Shown here: in pieces, positions 45,969-58,158 of the stretch
How positions within the stretch are numbered: the stretch's first letter is position 1
Layout: every line of letters starts with the position of its first letter
Assembly: GCA_941918925.1 (NCBI GenBank)
Contig: OW799236.1
Span: 66,612,685-66,676,684, forward strand
Reading direction: 5' to 3'
Source: Phyto melanocephala
Lineage: Eukaryota > Arthropoda > Insecta > Diptera > Rhinophoridae
DNA: 64,000 bases
Program-made: the position numbers and the translations under genes
The notes under the pieces: model-generated
Seen by the model: the letters and a program-made list of their open reading frames with translations, nothing else
The model's database searches: none
Told to the model about the DNA's origin: nothing

Positions 45969-46899
45969 TCCCAAACTTGAATTAAATTTTGTTCAAATTC
46001 TGTTTATATTTCACAATAAAAAAAAATATTTTTTTTACCACTTATTACAAATTTTGCCAAATAAATACACTTTAATTTTTACTTGCGCAACGAACACATC
46101 CGTACTCTTCAAAAGTCATTAAATAATGCACACCATACACATAAAAAAAGAGATGTTTTTATAGTAATGCCAATAAAGGTTTTTATTTTTGACCTCTACC
46201 AGTGATGCCAAGATCATATTATCTTAAATTTTCACAATATTCATTCACATCTTTTTTGAAGTCTTCTGAACAGAGCTTAGAGATATCCATATGTTCGTGT
46301 TACTGTTGAAGCTTCTTTATGATGCACATACATATGTGTATGTGATAACGGTATTGCCATAAGTAAAGAAACACTACTATCTCCGTTTCCCATATTTTTA
46401 AGACGTTAATAAACAATAACTACAAAACGTTTGTCAATATATGAACTGTTTTGTAAAAATATAATCAAAAATAACTCGGATAACTTTAATATTATACCTA
46501 AGGCTGATATACTTTGTTATTTTTTTTTTAACGATAGTGATACAAATCTGGCAGCCGTAGTCTCGGCACTTATAACAGAGAAAAACTAGAGAATAGATTT
46601 AGAATGACCTGAGATATAATGCACAATAATTAATTTTGTATTTTCCTTAAACTTATAAATAAAAACCAATATTTTCAGCTCTAGGACAAGTCTCAATGTC
46701 ATAAGAACCGTGGGAGCCATTTAACGGATGTTTTATTCAAAACATATCTTTTTATAACCCAATAAAAAAATCACAACAATTTATAAAGCGCATGTCTTTG
46801 CGCTTGCATTTTTAATGAGGCACCGTTTATAAAATTAAAAATATATCCACTTAGAGCACAATAGTGTAAGTATACTGGGCTTGACTAGTTGACAGTGGT
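45969..46899. other. spacer without a supported gene
   Basis: AT-rich; no supported coding region. Confidence 0.5.
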
Positions 46900-48955
46900 A
46901 GACAGTGGAGCTGGGGGCTCAAAGATCCATTGTCAGAAGGGTGTTAGAGCGAAATATACGCGTAGGGATGAGGATTGGAGTAACTAGAGGATAAGTTATA
47001 ATAGGACATTAGAAGGGCAAAAATGGCTCGTGGATCAGATTATGCAAGTCAGGAAATCAGTAAATGGAATGTCCATTTTCTGACAAATTTTATCCAAGAA
47101 CCCTGTAGCCCTTGGTCTTATTCAGAGACTGGACTAGTGGACGGAATCCAGTTCTGAGTACCTCTATTTGCTTTGGGATCGTGCTCGGGAGCTGAGGTTA
47201 GGAAGGAAGTGCTGGATATGATCACCCTGGATAAGGTGACATTGGCGGTTAATATTTTTGGGTCGTACAAATCGAAGGGCCAAATGGAATTTTCCCGGAA
47301 ATGTTACATAATATCCATGGATCATAACTCCTACTGTAAGTTTCTAGTTATTAGGGGGTGGAGGGACTATTTTCATACCCATATGGCCGGTCATTCTAAA
47401 CTCAGGGATTTCAGACCACCTAATCAACTTTTCTTGTTAAGACTTTGGAAGACTGATGGATCTACATCTGAGGACGAGAATTGATTCAGGCATCATGAGC
47501 GGTGCTTAACACGCCTACCTTAAGGGCAGGTTTGTTGAGAGCGCTCTTAGTGATGTCGTTGATCACACAGAGCTGGGGTTGCAGAACATGAAATACACCC
47601 TGGAGGCATTCCTGGATATAGAAGGCGCTTTTAACAACTTTAGGATAGCGGCTAAGTATTCGTCAGGCGGTGCTGGATGTTATTCGTTATTTTCTGCGTA
47701 TTGAGCAGTCTATAAGGGAAATGTCAGCCAGGGGCGTTCTTAGACTAAGGGAGCTAGGATTGTTAGAAAATTTCATGCAAGGTCTTTCGCTGATCTTGAG
47801 TGAAATTATCGCTGGTGGTTATTGCCTCGGCTTTTAACAACTTTAGGATAGCGGCTAAGTATTTGTCAGGCGGTGCTGGATGTTATTCTTTATTTTCTGC
47901 CTATTGAGCAGTCTATAAGGGGAATGTCAGCCAGGGGCGTTGTTAGACTAAGGGAGCTAGGATTGTTAGAAAATTTCATGCAAGGTCTTTCGCGGATCTT
48001 GAGTGAAATTATCGCTGGCGGTTATTGCCTCGGCTTGCCCGGCTTCACAGATTATTTGTGTATTGATATCGATTTTGGGCCTCTGCCGAGGGTGATAATG
48101 CCAGCTGGAAACGTCTGGACAGGTAAGAGCAGATTGCTTAGTGGTTTTGCTCTCTTTACTGATGGCTTGAAGATAGGAGACACTGGAACGGGGCTTTATA
48201 TTGAGAATCTGGAAAACAAAATGTCATATGGACTTCCTGAGAACTGAATTGTGTTATAGGCGGAGATCTTGAAACTATGCTAGGTGCCGCGTTACTCTAA
48301 AACAGGCGGCAATGAAATAGGTGATTAGTTAACAAGACATGACTCAGAAATGATGGATTCTAATAGTCTAGAGGCGGTAAGGCATTCATTGGGATTCAAT
48401 TTCAGTAGGATCAGGGAATGGGTAAGTTACACGAGACTAATCGGCTCTCGAACGGACTGCAGAGTACCACGAACGTTGTGGCCTATGCTTAGGAAGTCTG
48501 ATTCGGATTTGCATCTCGAGGTGGGATCTGGTTGAGAACTATAATAGATATTATTGCGGGCCACTGTATGTTTTGGGGGATAGCCGTGAGAATGGGATCG
48601 AACCTGTCGGATATGTGCAGGCTGTCCGAGTATCCGGAGAAGTTGGAGTCAGTTGAGCACATTCTGTGCCAATATCCCAGAATGCAGAATAGCAGGTTGA
48701 ACTGGATAGGTAGTAGATTACTAGGCAAATTGGGAGATGTCTCCGACTTGAGAATCTGATAGGATTCGTAATGGGAATGACCTATCTTCGTTACACGAGA
48801 CTAAGAATAGGTCGATTGTAGGATTAAGCTCTTTTCTGTATTGATTTCATATCCACTACTTTACCACTTTTCACTATACTATTCTTTCTTCTATTCTTCG
48901 TTTTTTTATTCTATATTAAGGCGTCACAATGGACCGTATTGGTCTTTGGGTGGGG
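46900..48955 (+). pseudogene. LINE relic with RT, RNase H and 3' UTR (R1/Loa-like)
   Basis: GC-richer than its surroundings. Plus-strand pieces: KLRDFRP near 47400, KGRFVESALSDVVDHTELGL and YTLEAFLDIEGAFNN (the first RT Asp box, 47560-47640). A duplicated stretch follows, then GFALFTDGLKIGDTGTGLY (RNase H start, near 48155), and IIAGHCMFWGIAVRMG with EYPEKLESVEHILCQYP (the C-terminal C...H...C region, 48545-48680). The GTCACAATGGACC...GGTCTTTGG block near 48925-48950 looks like a LINE 3' UTR. The YADD box was not found. A member of the RNase H-bearing LINEs, close to the two LINEs further right but not identical. Confidence 0.8.
47628..48033 (+). repeat. 203-bp tandem duplication inside the LINE relic
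   Basis: Units 47628-47830 and 47831-48033, with about seven differences. GCTT is shared at the breaks (GGCGCTTTTAAC, CTCGGCTTTTAAC, CTCGGCTTGCCC). Confidence 0.92.
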
Positions 48956-50071
48956 GTGTGAAGATAACTTTGCACTACATACCTACATAGAGGTCAATTA
49001 ACTTATCGCCAAATTTTGATTAAAATAAGAGTTGTTGGAAACGATGTCGAATTAATGTTTTTAGGTTTTAGGTGGCAAGACTTGTTTACAGAAGTAGCGT
49101 TTTCCAGAGACCGACCGGTACGTTGATGCAGAGGATATATAATGGCAATAACCGACACAGTTTCTTAAAGTTTTTTGACCACCGTTTGACAGGTTTACAC
49201 ATTGGGTGCACTTTCTCGACTGAAAATTTACAATGTTTGCAAGAGAACTCTATTTGCATTTCTAAGTTTTCACAATTACAACGCGTTGTTTTTTCGTAAA
49301 GCACTGTTTTAATAAATAAGTATTTATATTTGAAAAATCAAAGATCTAAAAAAAATTTAATGCTACCCTACGATAAGGTCATTATACCTATTTATAAGAT
49401 GATGGATGGTATCATCAGATTCGTTTCGGCTGAATATAACGCATCTACGTGTTTTTTATACTTATTCATTTTATTTAAAAAATAGTGCGGTTGAATAATA
49501 TTAACGAAATATTTGTTTATCAAATGTATTTTATGGAATCGATTCAAATTCTCGTTTAATAATGACAATTGCTACGACTAATTTATTTTTAAGTATTTCA
49601 AAGACCTAAACTTTCTTAAAAAAGTAATTATATGCATTTTGGATATATTTAAAATAAATTTAAGTCATAAAGTTAATTTCTAAAACATAATAATGGACAA
49701 CATAAAACAATAATTACAAACACATTTTGAAACTGACTACTTTAGCCAATAATTTTTTCACTTCAACAATGTCTACAACAAAATTTGTCAAATGCAGAAA
49801 AAGTTTTTCTGAAAATAAGAAGAAAGAAAAACGAAAGGAAAATTACAAAAGTTTTTGAGCTTTAATGTTGTTTTTTGCTGCAACATCTACAGCAGTAAAA
49901 ATTAGAGAAAGACACAGCAATGCATTTTACTAAATACAGACACTCATAAAATAAAATAAAACAAATTGAGAAAAAAGAAGCCAACACAATTTCACCCAGA
50001 AATTAACTTAATCACCCAAAAATTACTTCGTTTTTTGTTGCAATAATTTTTTTTTTTTAATTTGAATAAAA
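48956..50071. other. spacer with a DINE relic
   Basis: No coding region supported. CAGATTCGTTTCGGCTGAATATAACG near 49420 is a decayed copy of the DINE 3' hairpin region (GATTCGGC...GCCGAATATAG), plus orientation. Confidence 0.5.
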
Positions 50072-50336
50072 ACTAGTAGGAGCACTATATTCGGGTGTGC
50101 CGAATCTCATATACCCACCACCAATTTTGTGTGCTTTTAAAGCACAAAACTTACTATTATGTTATTAACAGTAATCGCGATGCAATAATATCTTTATACT
50201 TAAATTTGTATCACTTTCTTTGTATAACTTCGCTATGCTAGTAAAATATTTTCGTAAATAAAGTCGTTCAATAACAGTGGGCGTTAAAGTAGGCATGTTA
50301 ATAAAGTTTCTGCTAATAAATACAACTTAGAAAAGA

Positions 50337-51250
50337 AAAAAAGCTACCAGCATGGAAGTAAAGCGAACAATAATTCCCAACTCAAGAAAGAAAACTCTTC
50401 GGATAATCTGAAAGGAGAAGGGAATGAACCGAAAGCTTCAACCTCCAAACAGGCGAAGGAGGAAGCAAAGATTACAGGTGATGATGGAAAAGCCAGAAAG
50501 AAAATTCCAATATCAAGAAAGAGAAAGCCGGAATTAAAATCGGCTAAGGAGCAACCCACGTATGCGAAAGTGGCCGGAAGGAAGATGACGGAGGAGCTAT
50601 GCTATGCTATATCGACTCCAATAGCGCATCGGGTAGAATTCCAATGGCACATCAGAAGGATATAGATAATGCCATAATTGAGAGGATTGTGTAGTATGTC
50701 CTGGAAGCGGATGATAATGCTCCACAAATCCACATAGAAAGCTGTAGGTTCGCCAGGGAAGTACTGTTTCTATAACTAGAATCAGACAGCTGTGCACATA
50801 TTCTGAAAGACCTAGTGGGAGGCATACCAGCCCCATGGGAGGATGGCAAACTTGCCATGGTGAAAAAGGCCGATATCCCATCCCTAACCAAAGTTTCATT
50901 CTTCATTAATGGTTGGGGCAGCAAAATAGACAGCAAAGCCATGCTGAAAATCATTGGCAAACAAAACAGAGGTCTGGAAGTGGATAAATGGGAGGTTTTC
51001 CATCGTGAGGAAACTGACGATGGTACACTTACCTCGAAGAGCAAAAAAGAAAGGTTAACTTCGCAAGTACGACCATATTCTTCAAAGTTGGTAAAACGAC
51101 CATTGGTTGGACACATAATCCAACGGAGAAGAAAAATCACGAAGATGACGCAAAGGAGGCTAAAGAAGGCGAAGGCCACCCCGTGCCAATGAAAAGGGAG
51201 GAGTCGGAGATCACTCAATCCCAAGAAGAATCTCTTTTAGCCGCACAGTA
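50337..51250 (+). pseudogene. LINE 1 ORF1 (gag)
   Basis: A lysine-rich start (KKENSSDNLKGEGNEPKAST, RKKIPISRKRKPELK) followed by QPTYAKVAG, a phrase frequent in LINE gag proteins just before the conserved domain. After a frameshift come GGIPAPWEDGKLAMVKKADI, SFFINGWGSKIDSKAMLKI and GLEVDKWEVFHRE. Gag proteins coat the LINE RNA. No zinc knuckle was found. A stop after CRFAREVLFL (TAA near 50776) and other shifts make it non-functional. Confidence 0.7.
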
Positions 51251-51289
51251 ATGATACTGCTCTTGTAGATAAATCTCCATCGGACCAGG

Positions 51290-51928
51290 ACGGCTACACA
51301 AGCTTTGATGGAAAATATAACAAAAGGTAAGATAAACATAGTTCTCATACAGGAACCCTGGACTGTTAAGGACAGAGTCACTGGCTTGAATGAGTGTGAT
51401 TACCAATTATTTTATGCTAAAACTGGGTCTCGACCCAGAACATGTAAACTTTGTCATAAGGGATTAAATTTCCTTTTTTCCGCAGATTTATCAACAGCAG
51501 ACGCCACCACCTTAATACGTGGCGCTCGCAATTTAATGTTGGCATCGGTTTATCAACCTTCTGATGCTCCGACACTACCACCAATATCGGATTTAAGAAG
51601 CATTAAAACATCGGCAAGGAGAACAGGTAGGAATATTTTAATAGGCTGTGATGCGAACTCGCATCACCTCTCTTGGGGCAGTACAAACTGTAACAGGAGA
51701 GGTGGCGCCCTATGGAAATTCCTAAATGCGAACAACCTATTCACTCTCAACTCTGGTAATAAACCTACTTTTATTAACAAAATTAGGGAAGAGGTAATTG
51801 ATGTAACTATATGTTCAGAAAATTTGATTGATGAAATTTGCGATTGGCACGTATCTGATATACACTCTTATTCGGACCATCGTTATATTTTCATGACCTT
51901 AACTTCATCAGCCACCGGTGACATTTAG
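51290..51928 (+). pseudogene. LINE 1 endonuclease domain
   Basis: APE-type endonuclease that nicks the target. Within the 207-residue frame starting at 51305: INIVLIQEPWTVKD (metal-binding Glu), ARNLMLASVYQPSD, NILIGCDANSHHLSWGS (Asp and Asn of the active site), VIDVTICSE and the final SDIHSYSDHRYI (Asp-His pair). All key residues are present in one frame. The frame stops at TAG 51926-51928 instead of running into RT; a second frame, from 51918, continues with INWPNFRLGLRHKLE. Confidence 0.88.
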
Positions 51929-52214
51929 TAATAAGGCCAAGATAAATTGGCCAAATTTTAGGTTAGGTCTACGACATAAACTCGAAACTTATCCGGAACC
52001 AGATGGAAATCTGGGAACGATAGATTTGATGATGGGAAGACTGACTGCCGATTTTAAGGAAAACTTTGAGGAGTGTTGTCCACTCCGACATAGGCGAATC
52101 CCGAGATAAAAGCCCCGGATGACAGGTGAGCTGATAAATCTCAGGAAAGAAACCCGAAAGCTATTTAACAGAGCCTATCGGAGGAGACAATCAGTAAACT
52201 GGGACGATTACAAT

Positions 52215-53173
52215 TGTTAGCAGAATTTAATATTAGCAGTATTTCAGTTTAATACAAATTGTCAAATATCCATATTTATACCCTTCACACAGTGAACAAG
52301 TAAAAGCGCTATATTCGGCCGTGCCGAATCTTATATACCCTTCACAACGTGTAGTCATGCAATAACAGTAAATTCACGTATGTATGTTAAAAAAAAAAAA
52401 AAAAATAAAAAAAAATTTAAAAAAAAAAATTTAAAAAAAAAATTAAAAAAAAAAAAATTATTATATACATATATAATATATATAAAACAAAAAAAAAATA
52501 AAAAAAAAATTAAAAAAAAAAAAAATAAAAAAAAATAATAATAAAAATATATATAATATATTAAATAAAAAATAAAAAAAAAATAAAAAAAAAATTTAAA
52601 AAAAAAATTTTAAAAAAATTTAAAAAAAAATTTTTTTGCCTCAGCTGGGATTCGATGCCACGTTTTCTCTAAGCAGTATACACGTTTGTATGTGTGTATG
52701 TTGTTGTTGTAATGTTGTTTTTATGAAAAGAAAATCGAGGTGGTCGTGGGTTTTTGCTCATATCTCAGTTGTTTATGTACCGATGTTTCTGATTTTCAAT
52801 ACCGATCTACTCCCGAATATTTCTGATATTTTAATACCTTACCCGGGTCCAACCTATGTCGGGGGGCTTTCAAAGTTGCTTTCAACATACACACGGACAG
52901 ACGGTCAGACGGACAGACGGACAGACGGTCAGGGCTTAATCGACTCCTCTATTCATAAGCTTTCAGAAAATATATACTTTATGGGGTCGGAAATGAAAAT
53001 TGTAGAAATTTCACACGGAATGACAAACCTATATATACCCTTTTTCACTGTGTGAAGGGTATAAAAACGTTTAACGAATATTCCAATACAATAATGTTTG
53101 AACAATAAAAATTGTGCAAGTGTTATAATAACAAGTAGATATAATTATTAAACAAACTTCAGAATTTTTAACA
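52215..53173 (-). repeat. copia 3' LTR, split by a DINE-like repeat
   Basis: Outer part to about 52276 and inner part from about 53067. The outer and inner parts differ from the other LTR at only a few positions; about 40 bp present in the intact LTR (ATTAATACATTTGATTTC and following) are missing at the insertion point. Confidence 0.92.
52277..53066 (-). mobile_element. DINE-like repeat, family B, inside the copia LTR
   Basis: Hairpin end on the left (ATTCGGCCGTGCCGAAT near 52312) and TTTTTCACTGTGTGAAGGGTATAAAA on the right. The core from 52388 to 52633 is almost only A and T, mostly A runs. Unlike other copies, the left edge has an additional inverted 5' tip, TATACCCTTCACACAGTGA at 52279-52297, so both outer ends are the same inverted word. 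A GACGGACAGACGG block lies at 52900-52930. Confidence 0.88.
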
Positions 53174-53184
53174 CTTCCACTTTT
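53174..53184 (-). promoter_or_regulatory. polypurine tract
   Basis: AAAAGTGGAAG on the minus strand just before the 3' LTR; primes plus-strand DNA synthesis. Confidence 0.9.
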
Positions 53185-53213
53185 GTTTAATTAATTATTC
53201 ATCCACTTATATA

Positions 53214-56200
53214 TTACAATTTCTTTATGTTGTTGAATGTTTGCTTTAACAGTGGCTTGGTAATGATGTCAGCTAATTGTTTCTGTGTTGAAACATATTG
53301 ATGCTCAAAAAATTTTCTTTCATACATCTCTCGAATAAAATGAAATTTGACCTCAATATGCTTAGTTTGTCTATGAAATTGAGGGTTTTTTTACAAGCTT
53401 TATTGCACTCTGATTATCCAAATACAAGATTGGAGGTTGTATTTTATCACCCAAAAAATCTTTCAACAAGCGTTGCACCCATATTATCTCTTTTATACTT
53501 TCAGTTGCAGCCATGTACTCTGCTTCTGTAGTTGAAAGAGCGACAGTCTGTTGTTTTTTTGATGACCATGAAATTGTACCATTTGATAACATTAAAACAT
53601 AACCGCTGGTAGAATGCCTGGTCTCGGTGTCTCCAGCAAAATCGGAATCTGAATAACAATTTAAAAACAAGTTATTAGTTTTATTAAATGAAATTCCTTG
53701 ATTAACGGTCCCTCTTAAATATTTAAAAATACGTTTTATTCCTATGATATGTTCATCATTATAACTATCCATAAAACGACTTGCATATGAAACTGCAAAA
53801 GCAATATCAGGCCGTGTAGCTATAGCCAAATACATTAACGTGCCAACTGTTTCTCTATATGGATATATAGATTGACTTGACGCTGAATTTTTCGTTTGTG
53901 TTTTTTCTGCTGGTGTACTTACTGGTCTAGCATCCTGCATGTTAAACTTTTCTAAAATTTTTTTTATATACAAAGTTTGTCGAACCATTATTTCGCCTGG
54001 TTTTTGTATAATTTCCATACCAAGGTAATAAAGCGAATGAAATACTTTTACATAAAATTCATTTTTTAAATAACTAATAAAAGTTTCTGCTGCTTCTTTA
54101 CACTCAGAAGCTATAATACCGTCATCTATATAGATAGCCAATATGATAATCTTGCCACTTATTTCACCATTAAATACACATGGATCTGCAGAATTAACTT
54201 TAAATTTACATTTCCTTAATATGTCGTTAAACCAGCACCTGGATGCTTGTTTAAGCCCATATAGACTTTTATTAAGTTTGCACACTTTTCGCTACCATCG
54301 GAATACCCAACAGGTTGATGCATATATATTTCTTCCTCCAGTTGTCTATATAAGAACGCTGTTTTAATATCAAACTGAGTCAATGAAAAGTTAAGAGATG
54401 AACTCAAAGCTAAAATTGTTCTAATAGAGGTAAATTTTGCTACTGGACTAAATGTCTCTCCATAATCTATGCCCTGCTTTTGGGTAAACCCACGAACGTT
54501 TAGTCTGGCTTTAAAGCGTTCTATTATACCTTCTTGATTTCTTTTAATTTTGTACACCCATTTGTTTGATATTGATTTCTTTCCAGTGGGTAATTCTACA
54601 AGATTCCATGTACTATTACTCATTAGAGAATCATATTCCTCATTCATTGCATTCTTCCACTCTTTTCTAAAGTTACTATTTATTGCCTCTTCGTAATTTT
54701 GCGGCTCTTCAAAATCTGATATTAATGCATAATTTGTTTTGCTATCTACTACGTTCTGTTTTCGTGGCCTCAAGTTATAACGATTAGGTACATCATGAAC
54801 ATTTGTTGGTTTAATAATATCATTTTCTGAAGATGATACATTACCATTATTTCTGTATTCTAAATTTTCATCAACAAGGTTTTCTGCATCTTCAAATTCA
54901 TCATTAGAACCGTTTGTAGGTACTTCTTCTTTGTCAGACTCTATTCTAGATTCATTTTCCCCTTCAATGTCATGATGTGTACCTTTGTCACCTTTTTCTG
55001 AATTAACTACAATCTGTTTAGTTTCTCTTATTATAACATTTCGTGAAATTTTCACGCGTTTTTCTTTTGGTATCCATATGCGATAACCTTTACAGTATTC
55101 CTGATATCCTACAAATATACCCTTTTTAGATTTTGTATCTAATTTTCTACGTTTTTGGTGTGGAACGAAAGCATATGCTTCGGAACCAAAAATACGCATC
55201 ATAGATATATCAGGTACTCTTCCAAACCATAATTCAAATGGAGTTTTATTTTTCTGTGGACTTTTACCTGTTCTATTCAAGGTGTAAACTACATTATTTA
55301 CCGCCTCTCCCCAATAACTAAGTGTAAGTTCATTGTTATATATCATAGACCTAGCTGCTTCCACTATAGTTCTCATATCTCGCTCGGCTCTGCCATTGTG
55401 TTCAGGTGTATAGGGTGTTGATTTTTGATGTATTACCTTATATTTACGTAAAATATTACTTACTTCTTTATTTACGTACTCCGAGCCATTGTCCGATCGT
55501 AATGTTTTTACCTTTATTTTTGTTTCCGCTTCCACTTGATCAAGATATCTTGAAATTATCTTCGGAACATCAGATTTCGTTTTTATACAATAAACATAGC
55601 GATAATTAGAATAATCATCACGAAAAATTAGCATGTAACGAGCACCACCAAACGAATTTATTTGCATTGGTCCGCATAGGTCTGTATGTACCAGCTCTCC
55701 AATTTCTTTTGCTCTGTTCAAGCTTTCAACAAACGGCATTTTATGTTGCTTGCCCATTACACATCCTTCACAAAAGAAATCAACATCTGAATATTTTATA
55801 TTTTGATGAGACAATATATTTTGGATTTGATCCTTGTTTTGATGACACAGTCTTTCATGCCATGTTTGTAGTGAGTTGACCTCAGTAGCAAAATTTGACA
55901 TGCCATCTTCTTGTTCTACTTTTATGAGTAATTGAAAAAGTTTTGAATTTTTTCGCATAGCAATAAGACACACTTGACCATTTCGCATAAAAACACATTC
56001 ATTACCATTAGCTTTCATTGAGTATCCTTTGTCCAAGCATGCATTAGTGGAAAAAAGATTAAGCTTAATTTTTGGAACATAAAGAACATTAGGTAGAAAT
56101 TTTGAATTCCAGACCTTACCGTCATAGGCTTTAATATAAATGTCACCTTTACCTAGTGCAGGAATAATTTCTCAATTTCCTACACGAATTCTAATTTCTT

Positions 56201-57062
56201 TTTCAAACTGAATGTAGTTTTTAAACCAATCTTTATTACTACACATATGATCACTTGCTCCAGAGTCAGCAAACCAAATATTTTCTTCAGAGGTACCCTC
56301 CAATGTATTATTACCAACAAAAGCTTCTCCACCATTGTTCTTTCCATGATTGTTAGGACAATCACGTTTCCATTGCCCAAATTGCTTGCAAATAAAACAT
56401 TTACCTTTTGAAATGTTGGTACCTTTATTTTGAAAGCTGTTGTTGAATTTTTTATTTTTGCGTTTTGCGATAAATGCTTCCGATTTTAGCTGCTGAATGT
56501 TTAATCTAGATTCTTCCTTACACAGTCTTGTGGTTAAATTCTTAAGAGTTCTTTCTTCCTTATTAGTAGCTTCCCACGAAGAAAAAAAATGCTTGTAATC
56601 ATTCGGAAGGGTCATAAGAATTTTTGTAATAAGCATGTTGTCCGTGATTTTTTTACCAAGGTCCTCCAACTGCTTAGCCAACTTTTGTAATTTCGAAATG
56701 TGTACAGAAATTCTGTCTTCTAAATTTTTTTCATATTGGAAAAATTGTTGTTGCAGCAAATGAATTGAGGTTTCTGATTTTTGTTCGTATACATTTTCCA
56801 AAACTTCCCACATATGTGCTGCTGTATCGCAATTCAAAATGTGAAGCAACGGTTCTTCCACCATTGATACAACCAACGTTTTCTGAGCTTTTGCATCCGA
56901 ATCAATCCATTAATTTATCTTCGCATTGTCTTGTTCAGGCTTCTTTGCAATTCCACTAACAATGTCCCAAAGATCACTTGCTCTTAGTATAACCTTTACT
57001 TGGAATTTCCACAAAGTCCAGTCCTCCGAACCTTCTAGCTTAGAAATCTTGAAATCCTCCAT
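53214..57062 (-). pseudogene. copia gag-pol polyprotein, four lesions
   Basis: Starts MEDFKISKLEGSEDW at 57062. Gag runs to a knuckle CFICKQFGQWKRDC, where the usual His is Gln (codon 56373-56375). Protease WFADSGASDHMC. Pre-integrase WHERLCHQ...CEGC. Integrase with Asp119, Asp182 (LRSDNGSEY) and Glu218 (HNGRAERDMRT) in the 606-residue frame, a D-D35-E pattern. RT with FKARLNVRGFTQKQGIDYGE and YIDD at 54121-54132. RNase H with CYSDSDFAGD, ALSTTEAEYMA and YLDNQSAI. Tail ADIITKPL to a stop at 53214-53216. Lesions: TAA in gag near 56911, TGA near 56172-56174, a frameshift around 54285, and one extra A in a run (T-run 53386-53392). Catalytic residues are otherwise kept. Confidence 0.94.
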
Positions 57063-57132
57063 TTGTTTCAGATGTTAGCTCCTTTTATAATTTAAAACAA
57101 TTAAACAATTTAAATTCTCAAGATGTTATGGA

Positions 57133-57147
57133 TCTGGGCCCATAACC
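57133..57147 (-). promoter_or_regulatory. primer binding site, initiator-Met tRNA half-molecule type
   Basis: Minus strand GGTTATGGGCCCAGA directly after the 5' LTR. It is complementary to the anticodon stem-loop side of initiator tRNA-Met, as in Drosophila copia, which primes with a cut tRNA rather than its 3' end. Confidence 0.9.
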
Positions 57148-57355
57148 TGTTAGCAGAATTTAATATTAGCAGTATTTCAGTTTAATACAAATTGTCGAAT
57201 AATCATATTTTATTAATACATTTGATTTCAAAGAAAATTATAAAAAAAACGTTTAACAAATATTCCAATACAATAATGTTTGAACAATAAAAATTGTGCA
57301 AGTGTTATAATAACAAGTAGATATAATTATTAAACAAACTTCAGAATTTTTAACA
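57148..57355 (-). repeat. copia 5' LTR
   Basis: 208 bp, intact, TGTTAAAAATTCTG...CTGCTAACA on the minus strand. It should carry the promoter. Confidence 0.93.
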
Positions 57356-58158
57356 ACAATGAGTAGCTCAGAATATACAATAAGGCAATAAGAAACGCCA
57401 AAAGCAGATCTTGGTGGCTTTTTTGCAATCAGGTGGACAGCGTGAATGACGTTTCTAAAATTAATAAATTCCTATCGAAAACTCATACCCAACCGGAAAC
57501 ACTCGTTGATTCAAACGGGAAAAGGTCGGAGACGATGGAGAAAACACTAGGAATACTAACAGAGGCACACTTCCAAACGGAAATGGCGGATGATGGGGAA
57601 AATCCCCACCCCCATGATCGGAATGCCACGACGGATATAATTATAACCGCAAAGATGGTTAGAGAGGCGGTAAATAGTTTCTTGTTATATAAGGCACCAG
57701 GGCCGGAGGGTATTTTTCCGGCTCTCCTACAAAGGAGCATTGACCTAATCGATATAAGGCTGGCGAACATTTTTACTACTTGCCTAAAATATGTGTACAC
57801 CCCTGTGGAATGAAGGGAGGCGAGAGTCGTTTTCATACCTAAACCAAAGAAGGAAAATTACGCAAATCCTAGAGCTTATAGAGCCATAAGCTTAACATCA
57901 TTCTTATTGAAAACCATGGAGCGTATCGTCGACAGAATGGTTAGGAGACGAACCCCAGGCGATTCAATGAAATTCGGACAACATGCCTGTATCAAAGGCA
58001 GCTTTATTGAGACTGCTCTTTAGGAAGTTGTTTATCATCCTTCGACCTGGGTGTGTATACCATAGGCGTAATGACCTCGAGTCTTATCGGTTCCTTAGAG
58101 AACTTAGGGTTAAACAATGTCTTAATTGCATGGATTAGCACTATGTTAAGGAACAGAT

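Larger units (their letters stand above)
52215..57355 (-). mobile_element. copia-type LTR retrotransposon, nearly complete
   Basis: TGTTAGCAG...TTTTTAACA repeats at both ends, flanked by ACAAT at 52210-52214 and 57356-57360 (5-bp duplication). LTRs are about 208 bp, the left one enlarged by a DINE insertion. One polyprotein gene on the minus strand with gag, protease, integrase, RT, RNase H, in copia order. Lesions are few: two stops and two frameshifts. Confidence 0.96.

Noticed and set aside
49086..49304. 72-residue minus-strand ORF with several cysteines (CNCENL..., SCKHCKF)
   Set aside because: Looks like a small cysteine-rich protein but has no signal peptide, no clear family and no neighbours; AT-rich chance frame cannot be excluded.
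50652..51224. 190-residue minus-strand ORF
   Set aside because: Antisense of the LINE 1 gag region, whose motifs read on the plus strand.
53371..56036. Several plus-strand ORFs of 60-75 residues
   Set aside because: They are antisense shadows of the copia polyprotein.
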